Shown: positions 49,001 through 56,700 of the stretch, one piece after another
Layout of the letters: each line of letters opens with the position of its first letter
Position numbering within the stretch: the stretch's first letter is position 1
Source: Pirellulales bacterium
GTDB taxonomy: Bacteria > Planctomycetota > Planctomycetia > Pirellulales > Thermoguttaceae
Assembly (NCBI GenBank): GCA_016931075.1
Contig: JAFGFF010000300.1
Coordinates: forward strand, 1 to 64,000
DNA length: 64,000 nt
Direction: 5' to 3'
Program-made: the position numbers and the translations under genes
The notes under the pieces: model-generated
Told to the model about the DNA's origin: nothing
Database searches by the model: none
The model's input: only the letters and a program-made list of their open reading frames with translations

Positions 49001-50491
49001 CAGGGCAATCAAGGCGGGGAAGAAGAGGAACCGCCTCGTGGCGGCGAGCCGGGCGAGCCGGTCCCGACGGCCATCTACTGGCGCCTGGTCGACCCGCCCG
49101 CTCTTGAAGTCGGTGACACGGGAACGACCGAGATGGTCGTTCAAGGGACCGCGGGCAACGACCTGTTCGAGTTCATCGGCGGGATGGTGCCGGGTAGTTG
49201 GATCGTCAGACTCAACGGCCAAGTGCTTCATGTAAGCAGCAACATCGACGCGGTCCGATTTGTCGGAGGAGCCGGACAGGACACGGTCCGCTTCACCGGC
49301 TCGAGCGCCGATGACACGGCCCAACTGTGGCCAGACCACGGCACGGTCGCCAGCCAGTATTACACTGTGCTGGCCGAGACCGTCGAGTCGATCACGGTTA
49401 CGGGCGGTGGCGGAACGGACACGGCTCATCTGCACGACGCGCTGACGGGCGATCTGTTTATTGCCGGACCGGAGTCGAGCAGCCTGACCGGCACCGGGTT
49501 CTCGTTGGTGGCCGAGTTGTTCGAGTCGGTCCACGCCTACGCGGATGCAGGTGGGTCGGACATCGCCAAGCTGTACGACACGTCGGGCAACGACACCTTG
49601 ACCACCTCGCCTACCCTGACCGAGATGGCGGACAGTCAAGGCCTTTATCTTGCGGCCGCTCATGGGTTCGAGTTTGCCTATGGTTACTCGACCGCCGGAA
49701 CCGACTCCGCCAAGATGTACGACTCGCCCGGCAAGGACTCGTTGCTAGCCACGGCTGATTATGCAAAGTTCACCGGTACCGGGTTCCTCACGATGGCCGA
49801 CGGGTTCCGATACGTGCAGGCATTCTCAGACGCCGGTGGAGCGGACGTGGCTACACTGCATGGCTCGGCCGGCAACGACAAATTCGAGGGTCATGCTGAT
49901 TTCGCCAAGTTCTACTCGAATGAGGCCTCCTATGCGTTCTCCAATATGGTGACCCACTTCGAGAACGTCGTTGCTTCCGGCGACCCGAACGGTAACGACA
50001 CTGCACAATTGCTTGGTTCAGCCGGCGACGACATGTTTGTGGCCGGACGTCATTACGGCAAACTGTTCGGCGACGGATTCAATATCCGGGCCGACTTCTT
50101 CCGATCGGTGACCGGTTATGGCAACGGCGGCGACGGAGACATCGCCCAACTAGTCGATTCGGAAGGAAACGACACGCTCGAAGTCTATCCGGACTATGTC
50201 CAGCTCTTCGGCGCGGATTACTTGAACCGGGCTTTCGGTTTCGCCAACATCGACGCCCGAGCGACGTCAACCAGCAACGATCACGACGTGGCGACGTTCT
50301 ATGATTCGGAACAATCGAACGAGTATCTCGAAGCTGAAGACAATTGGGCGAGGATTACCAGCGAGGACTATTCGTACTTGGCCGTCAGCTTCGAAAAGGT
50401 GACTGCCCATTCGTCGAACATGGGAGACAGAAAGCGGATCACACCGGAAGTCGACTTCGTGCTCGCCCTGGGATTGTGGCAAGACGAATAG
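34067..50491 (+). CDS. Giant LEPR-XLL repeat protein with inserted trypsin-like protease and P-domain
   Basis: A 5,474-residue protein. The basic N-terminus carries LEQRQLLS at residues 54-61, the LEPR-XLL type motif of giant planctomycete proteins. From about residue 75 to 5,000 it consists of roughly forty units of about 45-70 residues with a core such as MDADGDFVITWTSYGQDG and a GIYAQRY-like end. They form six blocks separated by five Ig-like domains opening with D..GP.VTDV-like strands (37257, 40285, 42912, 45226, 47208). A trypsin-like domain (His1660, Asp1708, Ser1820) and a convertase P-domain (about 3419-3600) interrupt the blocks. Eight repeats of about 50 residues end the protein. 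The Asp-rich turns suggest calcium binding. It is probably exported or displayed at the surface, although no ordinary signal peptide is seen. Likely cotranscribed with the TIGR03032 gene. Confidence 0.93.
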   Translation: MSLYRLSKLRSMASAVGRLGGRLGLSRFGRGEGPGRSGRSVTERSYRHLAVDPLEQRQLLSVTPMSPYDMLANESFGGIVDKTTLTSTPSQWTQAGQSLAVDDDGDFVVVWTRQDPVLDQNGDPIIDWNTGEAWSDQNVYARYYTDEVQRITLPDALAVDNVGGAYGRFSLTVGGNEVQKLTVTSTYEPYMPQSPIMGQFNVGFDVNGDGTIGSGENYPLVFNETTITENAHRLQVLLQGMGGALIDAEVEALNAREYLIHFGKESHGLNQPEIVIDPSFVNFSSGFYPAAVISTVSEPFTIENIPVSHNNPEATASVLEQIFLQTTRDRYVAPVSVGSPQTAPLISRYADWRISVTPVDGSLTQFDVTFVGATSKTNQPEMVFAKADNDLGQSFLGSSQIDVTTIKEPSPEFRVNDPEPEDDFTPWPDKLDQYEPAVAMDADGDFVITWTSEVGHAENDANSTDIYARRFRPAGWTEHPEFVLEDGTEVQSVVPLGSQFLVNSFMTGAQGQPAIGMDYDGNFTIAWASTAQEVSHFNRIGAQRYDRDGNRLGTEFIVVDPDNNIDTNIHFDPYVSMSDEGHILFTWSQTTNPAYQNITIKARLYAPGTVDFYDFRPLDTITWEVAQGQNSTSSWDADNDFLISWNNSEDNDNIGATSHGVFAEMYYVYQQEVLVDNVPDLQLVPVLIRDKFRANSASFPPLGNTDWPGDQVGSQALLDADGDIVITYGGYGPDVSDDSIMFGSYYTDLINANKNADLLPLFNPLIDGLIPVGGISGGVDAEIEDILYQAVNSLAPTGVIDALLAEKLGRLRAILESRANLIRGEANGVLFSRFDADSVGNDPVNVLASDSVANAQRDGHNARYIIEIHRTMNSGSFTVTLTHPFRNGSQTVTITPVYDAAGIEVVPEATRAAIELALRNATITGLNWLPDPAPDDGSTGPVDVRWVQLPELQARDLTPWPLDRPDDLYYVYEVTFQGECHDLAMGLSLGNSSLEDTNQGYGRIAPYIYEYETGDPGTIQDGVSAGIEPDGDYVIAWTQWERTVDGTETNSNIYFREFNEGTDTVGPRLTDFLQADGTRLKENEQITGEVSYVIVTFDEELMTFDPLYPESNALTPENWALMMDGMDGVEITGGISQVYFGMNKSADPDLVAQYGLNPLGSNKWEAVLILDGDPAEAGDQPLGNGQYAIVAKHSLRDVSDNPLGRFGYDLNGQDVGREFFVLLPGGVETPVNDQTAGSQEVVDVGLSPSLFPNSPQAIAGDVDSDYVVVWVDEEPGHEGVYAKLYTTRWFENASGKRQSVVTEVEPINPATGSPWTNNEILISTDPTAEYASVARDGDGDFVVTWSAKTTSGDWNVWYRRFDAMGRSLDDAPKKVNTETDGAQRFAAVAMDNDGDFTITWQSQGQDGSGYGVYAQRFTREGLRLGGLDEIQVLSIVGDPSFAEFALKFNGQVTGSISYTGDLEDLAVRIEQELAALGVEVEAWVPGETDHQVYIRFVGEDGRADQSPILFDYVTIPPSGKLKLSTLVEGEVSEFQVADTTEGNQVFPSIAMDTDGGFVISWTSFGQDGDAPYESNIYAKQYPGNDLVLRQLDVLTHGLGLEHSDPSRIGKPYIVTATNNPDDVLVTPGTGFDGVVRVDNDLGSGSGSLLTSGHHILTAAHVVVDEFLDPLPSNTITVSFFLPAGEVIVPVSEVYVHPDYDGNFLNGNDLAILVLAENAPVGAERYDIYRGTDEVGKEFEKYGYGLTGTGQNGTDESIESGIRRGGENKFDALGSQIEISALTLAYDFDNGQVANDALGVKFGFPDLGLGDEEICAAPGDSGGPSFINGLIAGVTAGGYSVDTGGNTDIDNTPLNSSFGEIGIDIRVSAYADWIDAVVVSSTPEFLVNQRLSGDQKWSDVALDADGDFVITWTSYGWDGGGNGYGSGFWGENGIFARRYTKEADAFGNEFQVNTFTEDNQQHSQVAMDADGDFVITWESFQERPVPNTGPDSPDSYGIYAQRYARNSQIGVNPLLGPFGEIGGELHINGTMLGAQRFPSVTLDGTGDAVFVWSGNGLGDIDGIFTQRFEKPLDDAGPIVTDVHNVLLDAGTAIDVEAVLDSQILYSEVSSFVVTFGENLNTEFEDHGPHSVLNPDHWQLVQILNDGTHQVIEDAIALVEFGLNRALLSGVATQSSNKYEAVITFDRDATVPGEQPLTDGDYILTIRDDITDQFENSLDGNYDGDPGSDFEFTFTVLTSASETLVNDETIGDQDVMDEDQPIEETPNSPQSVDSDADGDYVVVWRSEGPDTGIYAQLYDALWFKNAEGNRESLISESGIIDPITHNPLVQNILVTDDPTATYASVAMDADGDFVVTWTAYKEVRDNAGNIVHDPYTGLPLTEANVYAKWFDATGKAGTDEIQRITFSDIPKTSGATGTLKLGFNGSITTDINVTLSQDPATLAALVANIKAKLLALGIDVSIELGDIWDTTNDDTLFNVSVVARFQGADSELDQPEISLEDVVWNGTPITTTIETALQGVSGEAFRVNTETENDQKFSTIAMDHDGDFVIAWQSDGQDGNGAEVYAQRYNRFGKALGVVDELQVISFNGNPTGTFTLDFGGLTTGQIAFNGDATATATAIQTQLELLGLEVEVEAIGDADIEVRFVGADAGKDQAPLLVASKNISGGPRVDIVTTTSQDGRAGEFRVNQATEGDQLFPAVAMDARGNFVVTWTSYGQDGDAEDETNIYARQFVWIDDVDGEHTVNSGSEFLVNQAILGDQRWSAVAMDQQDDFIITWTTVSLGDPGDDEIIGSEGQQDIFARRFLFQISTEDTPVEPVLAADEFQVNTFTRGTQQHSSISMDANGDFIIGWESFQDRPMPPLGVLNVPNSFGVFTQRYYRREMLGLAGGPNGELGVETEINGTVNRDQRLPSVALDDTGDLVVVWSGTGELKGQEDDQGVYYRHFDQVDDEAGPTVTDVANVFDPEGGPILIEPVVYDQEIDSLVTRFVVTFSEDMNALYGDLGAHSVTNPNFWRLEKNDDVIVGGIHSVQFGLNQAYLSGLSETPSTKYEAIVTFDLNPLTPGLQPLDDGKYLLSVRPDIKDKFGNSLDGDLDGEVGGTFSHEFIVLVGEGGDTPIDQNPVINGRTFPETPGAVDVDEDGDHVVVWTGYDATINRDRVFIRVFNADGESSSLLLPVTPTTETVSDAFDDDIQRYASVATDADGDFVVTWTNYRDADNNTANGHEEVDVYARRYQADGTPIGSAFRVNTHLKNEQKWSSVAMDPDGDFVIAWSSYGQEDPNQFSYGIYARRYDMFGRALGCEFQVNVTTGGDQQFPSVAMDANGAFVIVWQSDQNGVGDDIVLREFTSSGAPVIGPRGGEYVVNDTTDGDQRYPDVAMNLSGDTYAVTWSSSQGTNDQSGFGIYTKSFNRLDATELNVTYGYQGLPVDFDDLTQVWVPIVVDQNFTIRDVNVRLTISHDDPSDLMVQLIGPGVIDPAAGIPAGVVVATLFDEVPRQGDEDGYTSGGPNGTDFDRTVLDDEADLLITDVDNGVLPPFTGEFRPQEPLAVFDGVQGQGIWWLRIIDQDPPSDPDVYIDDEGIRHKYVDGGRLRTWSLEFTLDPVAASPETLVNTTTEGNQLYSSVAMDHQGNFIVVWSGYGDQEDQEDHSQYGVFSQRFNAAASKQGDETRLNAATQGMQWVPSVGMDGEGNFVAVWTGVGVDPATISSLYSYVSANHDPQADIDGPIVSGVELVDGTVLLDGGVVGVNLTSMIIAFGEDLSTKEIVVGGERTPALESILNPNNWVLQRNGTEILGAVSDVAFVWDPDLRRYQAEVTFDGNGMSTGTPGLATGDYTLTIRSLVEDLSGNSLDGDYDGQAGTAPSSFGYDGFHIQFSVPSQDDVLGPERRVSEDPEYYQTLSEPLGTGFARETTNTSVAVDNDGDYVVVWTSYGQDDPTDPNGAGVYFRLYDRNDTQILPTTRVNNITTGHQRNASVAMDADGDFVVVWEAKGSNGTWEVYSQRFNAAGNRIDNLRENRLDQDPNRNQSGVEDIEVLVNSTIANEQYNPAVAMDDFGNFIVVWGTAGQNFSYFNNIFAQRFDYHGQPVGEEFQINQVDEPGTNGPGMVPDFRANPTVALGNDGTFAVAWDQLVEQISGAVSDTNIVVRFFDADALPTTDEIQVNADEVTTRDASHDDPEDATGGTDITRHARNPQVVMGTDGTVIVAFESYQDNDFTGGEDGPDSYGIYYRRFAADGTPLTDGVQQANTVITDDGAVPAQTALANQFAYAQVNAAIGIDANGDFAIFWNGNGANGPDPLDPENPDLVSGHDSDGVFGRWFSSGSDTILSLPTTVQMRVNRTIGGVQQFPSIGMEPDGDVIVVWAGAGVGDQHGIFSRRYDNTTDTAGPLATELRLGDVDDWIGEPNRLLGDGDNVYGNPNSLLVVFDENLNTEMSGPGGTPGLHSVENVNNWALVNGRNEELDGAIHHVTFSFDTTLNKWVAEVFFSDGAGGAGALANGTYTLVARTEIQDLMGNALGLTGYRPNGTGTILAVPVDPDNPDGPTEPIPLDPVTSQRGGFGFLFRVNSTVPGSAPWGDVDQQVNTNNDGIQDAAAVARNSFGESVVVWVDYAEIPDPNADPDDQNPPTILDANIRAQRFDRYGRIRGEEIAVNSLTTGDQLDPDVSMDDQGNFIVVWSGVGEELTELAGIFGQRFDSDGNALGGQFRVNQYINSIQDEPAVAMNRNNSNFVVTWTSFGQDGSRDGVYAREYLLSGQPVGNEFRVNTRTQGAQGTPDVAIDGTGRYVITWASEEQDTSGLGVFAQRYTWGAVPVGAEFRVNTTQMADQFDPAVAMNDHGWFIITWTSEQDGSGYGVYAQRYNEQGAKLGGEFRVNTTTVHDQHQPAVAMSNDVFVVTWTSFNQDYPQDEDVRDNGVYARMFNVADGSDYVDPRVGLVGEFQVNALTEGDQSNPDVAMDAEGHYSIVWSGQDADYIAPSVAPQDPNQGNQGGEEEEPPRGGEPGEPVPTAIYWRLVDPPALEVGDTGTTEMVVQGTAGNDLFEFIGGMVPGSWIVRLNGQVLHVSSNIDAVRFVGGAGQDTVRFTGSSADDTAQLWPDHGTVASQYYTVLAETVESITVTGGGGTDTAHLHDALTGDLFIAGPESSSLTGTGFSLVAELFESVHAYADAGGSDIAKLYDTSGNDTLTTSPTLTEMADSQGLYLAAAHGFEFAYGYSTAGTDSAKMYDSPGKDSLLATADYAKFTGTGFLTMADGFRYVQAFSDAGGADVATLHGSAGNDKFEGHADFAKFYSNEASYAFSNMVTHFENVVASGDPNGNDTAQLLGSAGDDMFVAGRHYGKLFGDGFNIRADFFRSVTGYGNGGDGDIAQLVDSEGNDTLEVYPDYVQLFGADYLNRAFGFANIDARATSTSNDHDVATFYDSEQSNEYLEAEDNWARITSEDYSYLAVSFEKVTAHSSNMGDRKRITPEVDFVLALGLWQDE
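37745..42905 (+). repeat. Two parallel higher-order blocks in the giant protein
   Basis: Blocks at 37745-40280 and 40785-42905 show the same order of submodules: a 'VDSDxDYVVVW' unit, a TA(E)YASV unit, a VNTETxxxQ(R/K)F unit ending in a DE(I/L)QV module, a GDQ.FP unit, a FLVNQ unit, a FQVNTFT...QQHS unit, a 'GDAVFVW/GDLVVVW' unit, then an Ig-like domain. They look like an internal duplication of about 700 residues. The main difference is the protease inserted only in the first. Confidence 0.75.
38812..39705 (+). other. Trypsin-like serine protease domain inserted in a repeat
   Basis: Residues about 1583-1880 of the giant protein. SGSLLTSGHHILTAAHVVVD gives the catalytic His1660, NDLAILVLAE gives Asp1708, and APGDSGGPSFINGL gives Ser1820 in the GDSGGP motif. 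All three catalytic residues are present. The insertion starts just after NIYAKQYP and ends at PEFLVNQRLSGDQ, where the matching repeat at 42236-42325 has only about 20 residues. Confidence 0.88.
44320..44865 (+). other. Proprotein convertase P-domain inside the giant protein
   Basis: Residues about 3419-3600. The jelly-roll P-domain signature is seen in NFTIRDVNVRLTISHDDPSD, DLMVQLIGPG, a central aromatic/Asp segment and a closing GIWWLRIIDQDPP...WSLEFTLDP. P-domains normally follow subtilisin/kexin catalytic domains. None precedes this one; the only protease in the protein is trypsin-like and 1,600 residues away. Confidence 0.8.
49115..50420 (+). repeat. Eight ~50-residue repeats at the C-terminus of the giant protein
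   Basis: Units of about 48-52 residues with the pattern D(T/I)A.L.DS.GNDT......Y..L.G.GF...A..F..V.AY...GG. recur about eight times (for example DIAKLYDTSGNDTL, ADVATLHGSAGNDKF, DIAQLVDSEGNDTL). The regular GND/GGxD turns recall calcium-binding beta-roll repeats but are longer than RTX nonapeptides. Confidence 0.8.
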
Positions 50492-50566
50492 ACACCCGGA
50501 GGTTGGACGCGGATGCAGCGCGGCCGTTGTTGTGAGGAATAAGTCGACGAAAGAGGAAATTGACCG

Positions 50567-50611
50567 ATCAGGGCGGATGGCGGAAACGCTCCGGCCGCCG
50601 CCCTGATTTTT
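50567..50611 (+). terminator. Intrinsic terminator between the two giant genes
   Basis: ATCAGGGCGG (50567-50576) pairs perfectly with CCGCCCTGAT (50598-50607), followed by a run of T (50607-50611). The loop has further GC-rich pairing. It lies 76 bases after the stop of the first giant gene and 118 bases before the start of the second. Confidence 0.85.
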
Positions 50612-50728
50612 GACATATCGAGGGTCCGTTTTTCACGGATTCTGCCAGATAAACAAGACGTTCGACAAGACACGCGGTCTGCCTAGGGCCGGTGTCATGA
50701 TCGGCCTTTTGCTTGAGGAGACTGAGGC

Positions 50729-53700
50729 ATGATGATCTGGGACGCAGTCCGCCGGTTTTCTGGGATCGGAAAGCGAGGAAAGTCGTCGCGGCCGCTCCAG
50801 CCGACGCGTTCGCACCGTCGCGAGTTGACCGGCTCGCTCCGCGGACGTGACCTGCGAGTCGAGCAGTTCGAGGACCGCGTGTTGCTGAGCATCAGCCCCA
50901 CAGGGCTGGATGACCTCGGCTACTTCAGTTCCTCGGTCATCAACGCCATCGAGCGAGTGACCGACCTGAATACGTACGATACGAACGATTTGAACGCCGT
51001 CCGGGAGTGGGTCGTCGGCCTCAGCGGCTCGGCCCTGTCCAACCCGCGCAACTATGCGGCATCGATGCAGGCCGATTACCTCGGCCCCACAACACTTCTC
51101 GCAAACACGTCCATATGGGAGTTCTCCGAGTACACGGACGCGCAAACGATCATCGACACCTTGGATTCGGCGACGAACGTTTTATTCGCCTATCCGCTAG
51201 TGGGTGAAACATTTGTTCCGCTATTTATGCCGAACGATACACTCTTCAGTGAGCAGTGGCACTTGATCAACACGGGGCAGAGCGGTGGAACCCCCGAGGT
51301 TGACGCGAATGTCGAAGTAGCCTGGGATTATGTGACCGGGGCGGGCATCGTGATCGGTGTGGTGGACGACGGCGTCGAGGTAGAGCATCCCGACCTGGCG
51401 GCGAACATGCGGCTCGACCTGAGCCATGACTGGGCTGACGGTGACGACGACCCTACACCACCGCCAGGCGAGGACGGATTCTTCGGAGACAACTATGCTC
51501 ATGGCACCTCAGTGGCTGGAGTTGCTGCTGGGGTTGGCAACAACGATCTCGGCATTTCGGGCGCCGCTCCCAATGCCAACATTGCTGGCCTCCGCTTGGA
51601 TTACAACCAGGACTGGACCGACACGATGTTGGCCGGGATTTTCTCGCACCAGAACCAGGAAATCGACATCTATAACAACAGTTGGGGTCCCACCGGGGGA
51701 CTCTATACTCGCGGTCCTCTCACAATGGCCGCGTTGGAAAACGCGGTCCTCAACGGGCGTGACGGATTGGGCAATATCATCACCTTCGCAGCGGGGAACT
51801 CTCGCGAAGAAGGAGATAATGTCAACCTCAACCAACTGGCCAATTCCCGCTACACGATCGCTGTGGCGGCCCTCAACCACAATGGCACTTATTCGTCATA
51901 TTCCACTCCCGGCGCTTCCCTCTTGATTTCGGCGCCGTCCAGTGATATTGCTGATTATGAGACTGTTTGTGGTATCTATACCACCGACCGAGTTGGTGAT
52001 GAAGGCTACAACACCGAATTGGGGCCGGGAGACGACGATCCCCTGAATGACCTGAACTACACGTCCACCTTCGGAGGGACTTCGTCCGCCACACCGCTCG
52101 TCTCTGGGGTCATCGCGCTGATTCTGGAGGCGAACCCAGGTCTGACCTATCGCGATGTCCAACACATCCTGGTCGAAACGGCTGTGAAGAACGACGCGAC
52201 CAGCACCGAGTGGGCATTAAACGGGGCCGGCTACCATGTGAGTCATGACTACGGCTTCGGCCTCGTTGATGCGGAAGCAGCCGTACAAACCGCCGCCGCG
52301 TGGACCAACGTGGGACCGGAACGCTCCGACTCCAGTGGTGTCATTCAAGTGGACATGGCGATTCCCGACGGCTCCACCATCAACCTCTCGTCAACAACAA
52401 CACTCGACAATACTGTCGATTCGATCGAGTGGGTAGAGGTCACCTTTGATGCTACACACGACTATCCGGGTGACCTTGAAGTCATCCTCGTCTCCCCGAG
52501 CGGGACGGAATCACGCTTAGCCGAGGTGAATACCAACTCATGGTACTACTATGACTGGGCCGGTTATGCGCAGTGGACCTTCACGACCGCCCGGTGTTGG
52601 GGGGAATCGGCTCTTGGGGAATGGACCCTGAAGGTCCGCGACGGGGATACCGGGGGGGAGGGAATTTGGAATTCGTGGGAGTTGAAAGTCTACGGACAGA
52701 ATCTGAATGGCGAGGACCCAGGTCAACAGCCAAGCACGGTGTCCTATTGGCCGGAACTGGTCGCCGTGTTGCCCAACGAGGGTGACAAGATTCACGACGG
52801 CGACTCGCTGCAGATTGCTCCACGTGAACTCACCTTCCAGTTCAATGAGCGACAAGAAATCGATCCCGAGACGGTCGGCGCGATTCGAATCGTCCGGAGT
52901 GGCGGCGACAATGTAATCGGTAACGCCAATGACATTCCGATCGAATACGGCTGGATCGGGATCGGCGAATTGCCAAACGAAGTCGTCGTCCGGTTCGCGG
53001 ATGCGTTGCCCGACGACCTCTATCATATCACCATCATCGGCGACGGGCCTGCCCCCTTGACCAACATCCAGGGCGCCCCATTCCATGAGGGCCAGAACCA
53101 GAGCCTGGAGTTTGACTTGGATCTCGGCGCCCAAATCATCGCGGTGGTGCCACAGCCGACGTCGCGGGACGCCTCAGGCAATTTGCAGCAAAGCCGTGAC
53201 ACGATCGAGGTCTACTTTAATGACGATGAACTGGCCTACGATTCCGTCACCAACACGTCCTTCTACCGGCTCGCAAAGACCCAAGAATCCGCCAACCCTG
53301 GAGACGACGAAGGGTTCAACCCCATTTCGGTCACCTACGATCCGGTTGCCAATAAGGTGATCTTGACGTTCGCAGACGATCTGGCCAAGTTAACCTCCGC
53401 GGGCACCAACGGGGGTACGGGCGCGTTCCACTTGCGTATTGGGAACGAATACCGGGAGATCCCGGTTGCTGCGGTGCAGGCTGAGTTGGTGGCCGACACG
53501 TTCGGGGCAGCGTACAACACGGCGGACATAATCGGTTCGTTGGGTGGTGTCGGCTTGGCCGAGAGTCTCATCATCTCGTCGATTATCGAACCCCAACCGT
53601 ATGATCTGGTCTGGCCCGGCTCACTCGACGAACCCGGCCACCGCGAGCTTCCCAGCGCAGCGGAAATTGAAGCCCACTACGGCGCCGGATACTACGCCGG

Positions 53701-56700
53701 CGACTCAGAATATGGCGTTGCTCGATTCTACTACAACTTCAAGCAGAACCTCGGCGGCAGCTTCAAAAATATCATTACCAATACCCAGAAGCAGCGCGCC
53801 CGCGAAATCTTTGAACTCTACGGCGACTACCTGGGAATCGAGTTCATCGAGGATACGACCGGTACGCGAGGTTTCACGGTCGCCACGGGCGACATGCGAG
53901 TGCTGGATCCATACATTCCAACCGGACCGGGCGGTGTTATTGGTTTGGCCGGGGGCGGCATTGCCATCATGGACGGGGCGGAAACGCTGCTCTGGGGCGA
54001 CAGTGAGTATGGCGGGGCCTGGTTCCGAACAGCCATGCACGAAATCGGGCACCTACTCGGCCTGGGACACACCTACGATCTGCCAGCGTACACCGTGATG
54101 GGCTCGGGCGAGCAGCCGGAGTTCGAGGACCTCGGGTCGGTCTACTACCTCGGCAGCAGTGAGGCGATCCTGCCTGGCCAAGAGGACCTTATCCACGGCC
54201 TGCACATCTATCGTCCCGACAGCACGGACGTCGACGTTTATGAGTTCACACTCGACGCCAATGGCGTGTTCAGCGCCGAGATTACCGCCGAACGGCGCGA
54301 AAACTCGAGCCTGCTGGACAGCCTCATGACGATCTACGACGCTGACGGGCAGATGATCGCGCGCAACGACGATTACTACAGCGAAGACTCGTACATCGAA
54401 CTTGAGCTTCACGCCGGGAAGTACTATGTCGCCATTAGCAGCACGGGCAACGACGAATTCGACCTGAATGTCCCCGGCAGCGGAATCGGCGGGACTTCTC
54501 AAGGCGAGTATGACCTCCGTCTGACTTTCTTGCCAAAACTCCTTTCAGATGGAACGGGCGGTGTCGACCACCTCGTCGACACGACCGGCACACGCTTCGA
54601 TGGCGATGCTAACGGGGTGCCCGGCGGCGTCTACAACTTCTGGTTCAACGTCCAGCAGGAAGAAGACACTCTGTTCGTCGACAAGATCGCCGCGACTGGT
54701 GGAGACGGCTCGTTGGCTCATCCGTTCAGGAACATCGACGACGCCCTGGCAGTTGCACAGCCCAATCAAATCGTCCGGATTGTCGGTAATCACGATCGGA
54801 CATTCCTTGACCAGGTAACCTACGACGTTGGAGTTAATCCCAACAGCGTGGCCGTTGGAGACTTCGATGGCGACGGCCTGGCTGACATCGTGTCGACCAG
54901 CGAGTTCGGCGAAACGGTGAATGTTCTGTTCCGCCATATCGACGGCACGGTCCGCGCGCTGAGCACCTACAACGTAGGCAAGGTCCCAGCGGGTGTTGCA
55001 GTGGGCGACCTGAACGGAGACGGAGCGCTGGACATCATTGTGGCCAATTCGGGCAGCGCCAACGTCTCGATCCTCTACAACAACGGGAACGGAACCTTTG
55101 CCAACCAGGTCACGCGATTTGCCGGAAGCGGCGCCACCGCTGTGAGCCTGGCCGATCTTGACGGTGACGACAAGCTCGATATCGTCGTGGCTAACAAGAA
55201 CGACGACAATGTCGGCGTTCTGCTCAGCAGCGAAGCCGCCATCTATGCCGATCAAGTGGTCTATCCCTCGGGTAACGCGCCCCACGCGCTGGCACTGGCG
55301 GACGTGAACAACGACCTGGCGGTCGACATCATTGTCGCCAATGCTGGCGATGCGGGTGATCCGGCCAGCGCTGGCATCAGCGTCTTGCTGAACAACGGCG
55401 ACGGCACGTTTGGTCCGGCGGTCCCGCTCGACATGAACGCCGGCGGTGACACGGTCCCGAACTCGGTTGCCGTGGCTGACATGGACGGTGACGGCATGAA
55501 TGACATTATTGCCGCGCTGGTCATTAACGCGCAGCCCGACGTCGTGGCCATCTACTCGGGGGCCGGCGACGGTACGTTTGCCGCGGGAGTACACTACGTC
55601 ACAGGCAACAACCCGAAGACCGTCGGCGTAGCCGACCTGGATGCTGACGGTGTCTTCGATATCGTGACCTCCAACTCCGGTGACAACAACGTCTCGGTTC
55701 TCTTCGGTATCGTCGGCGGGACGCTTGAATCGCCTATCAACTACGCCGTCGGCACCCAGCCGCGCGGGCTTGCCCTGGCCGATCTGGATGGAGACACGCG
55801 CCCCGACATCGTCACGACCAACTATGCCAACCAGCGTCTTTCAGTCCTCCTGGCTCGACGGGACAAGGCATACGAAATCGGCCAGGACCTGCTCCAAAGT
55901 CCGCTGGAGGACGGCTGGAGGATGGAGATTCCCAAGGGCGTGACCGTGATGGTTGACGCCGGGGCCGTGTTCAAACTCCGCTGGGCCAACATCGACGTCG
56001 GAAGTTCCTCTCACGGGATCGACCGGAGCGAAGGCGCGCTCCAGATCCTCGGGACACCCGAGCAAAGCGTCTACTTCACTTCATTCCATGACAAATCGAT
56101 CGGCGAAGACCACGCAGCGCCGGATCTTTTCCCGATGGGATCGGACTGGGGCGGATTGGTTTTCCGCAATGACTTGGACTACGACACCGCGTTCGAACCG
56201 GGGACACCTCACCGTGTGCTCGAAACCGAAGGGATCTTCCTCAACTACGTCAACCATGCCGAATTCCGCTACGGCGGCGGTCAGGTCATGGTCAATGGCC
56301 AGACAGATGTCTACAACCCGATCCACATGATCGAGGCCCGGCCGACGATTTCACACAACCTGCTTCTCTATAGCGCCGACGCCGCGATGTCGGCCGATCC
56401 GGCCAGCTTCGCCGATACGAAATACCACGGTTTTGACGAGACCACGGAGACATATTACACCAACGAGTACGAGCGAATCGGCCCGAAGATTCATGGCAAC
56501 CGGTTGATGGAAAACAGCATGAATGGGTTGTTCGTCCGCATCGACACCGAAGCAGGACAGCCGATCCGGGAACTGGAAGTCCCTGCTCGGTGGGATGATA
56601 CCGACATCGTCCATATCGTCTCCGAAAACCTCTTCATTAGCGGTACCCCAGGCGGCCCGACCGTCAAGGCGGGAGTCGAGGGCCTGATCGCGCGGCCTGA

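Noticed and set aside
34300-49100. Possible CRISPR or simple DNA tandem repeat in the giant gene
   Set aside because: The repetition is at protein level, with diverged codons and variable unit length. There are no regular spacers and no cas genes.
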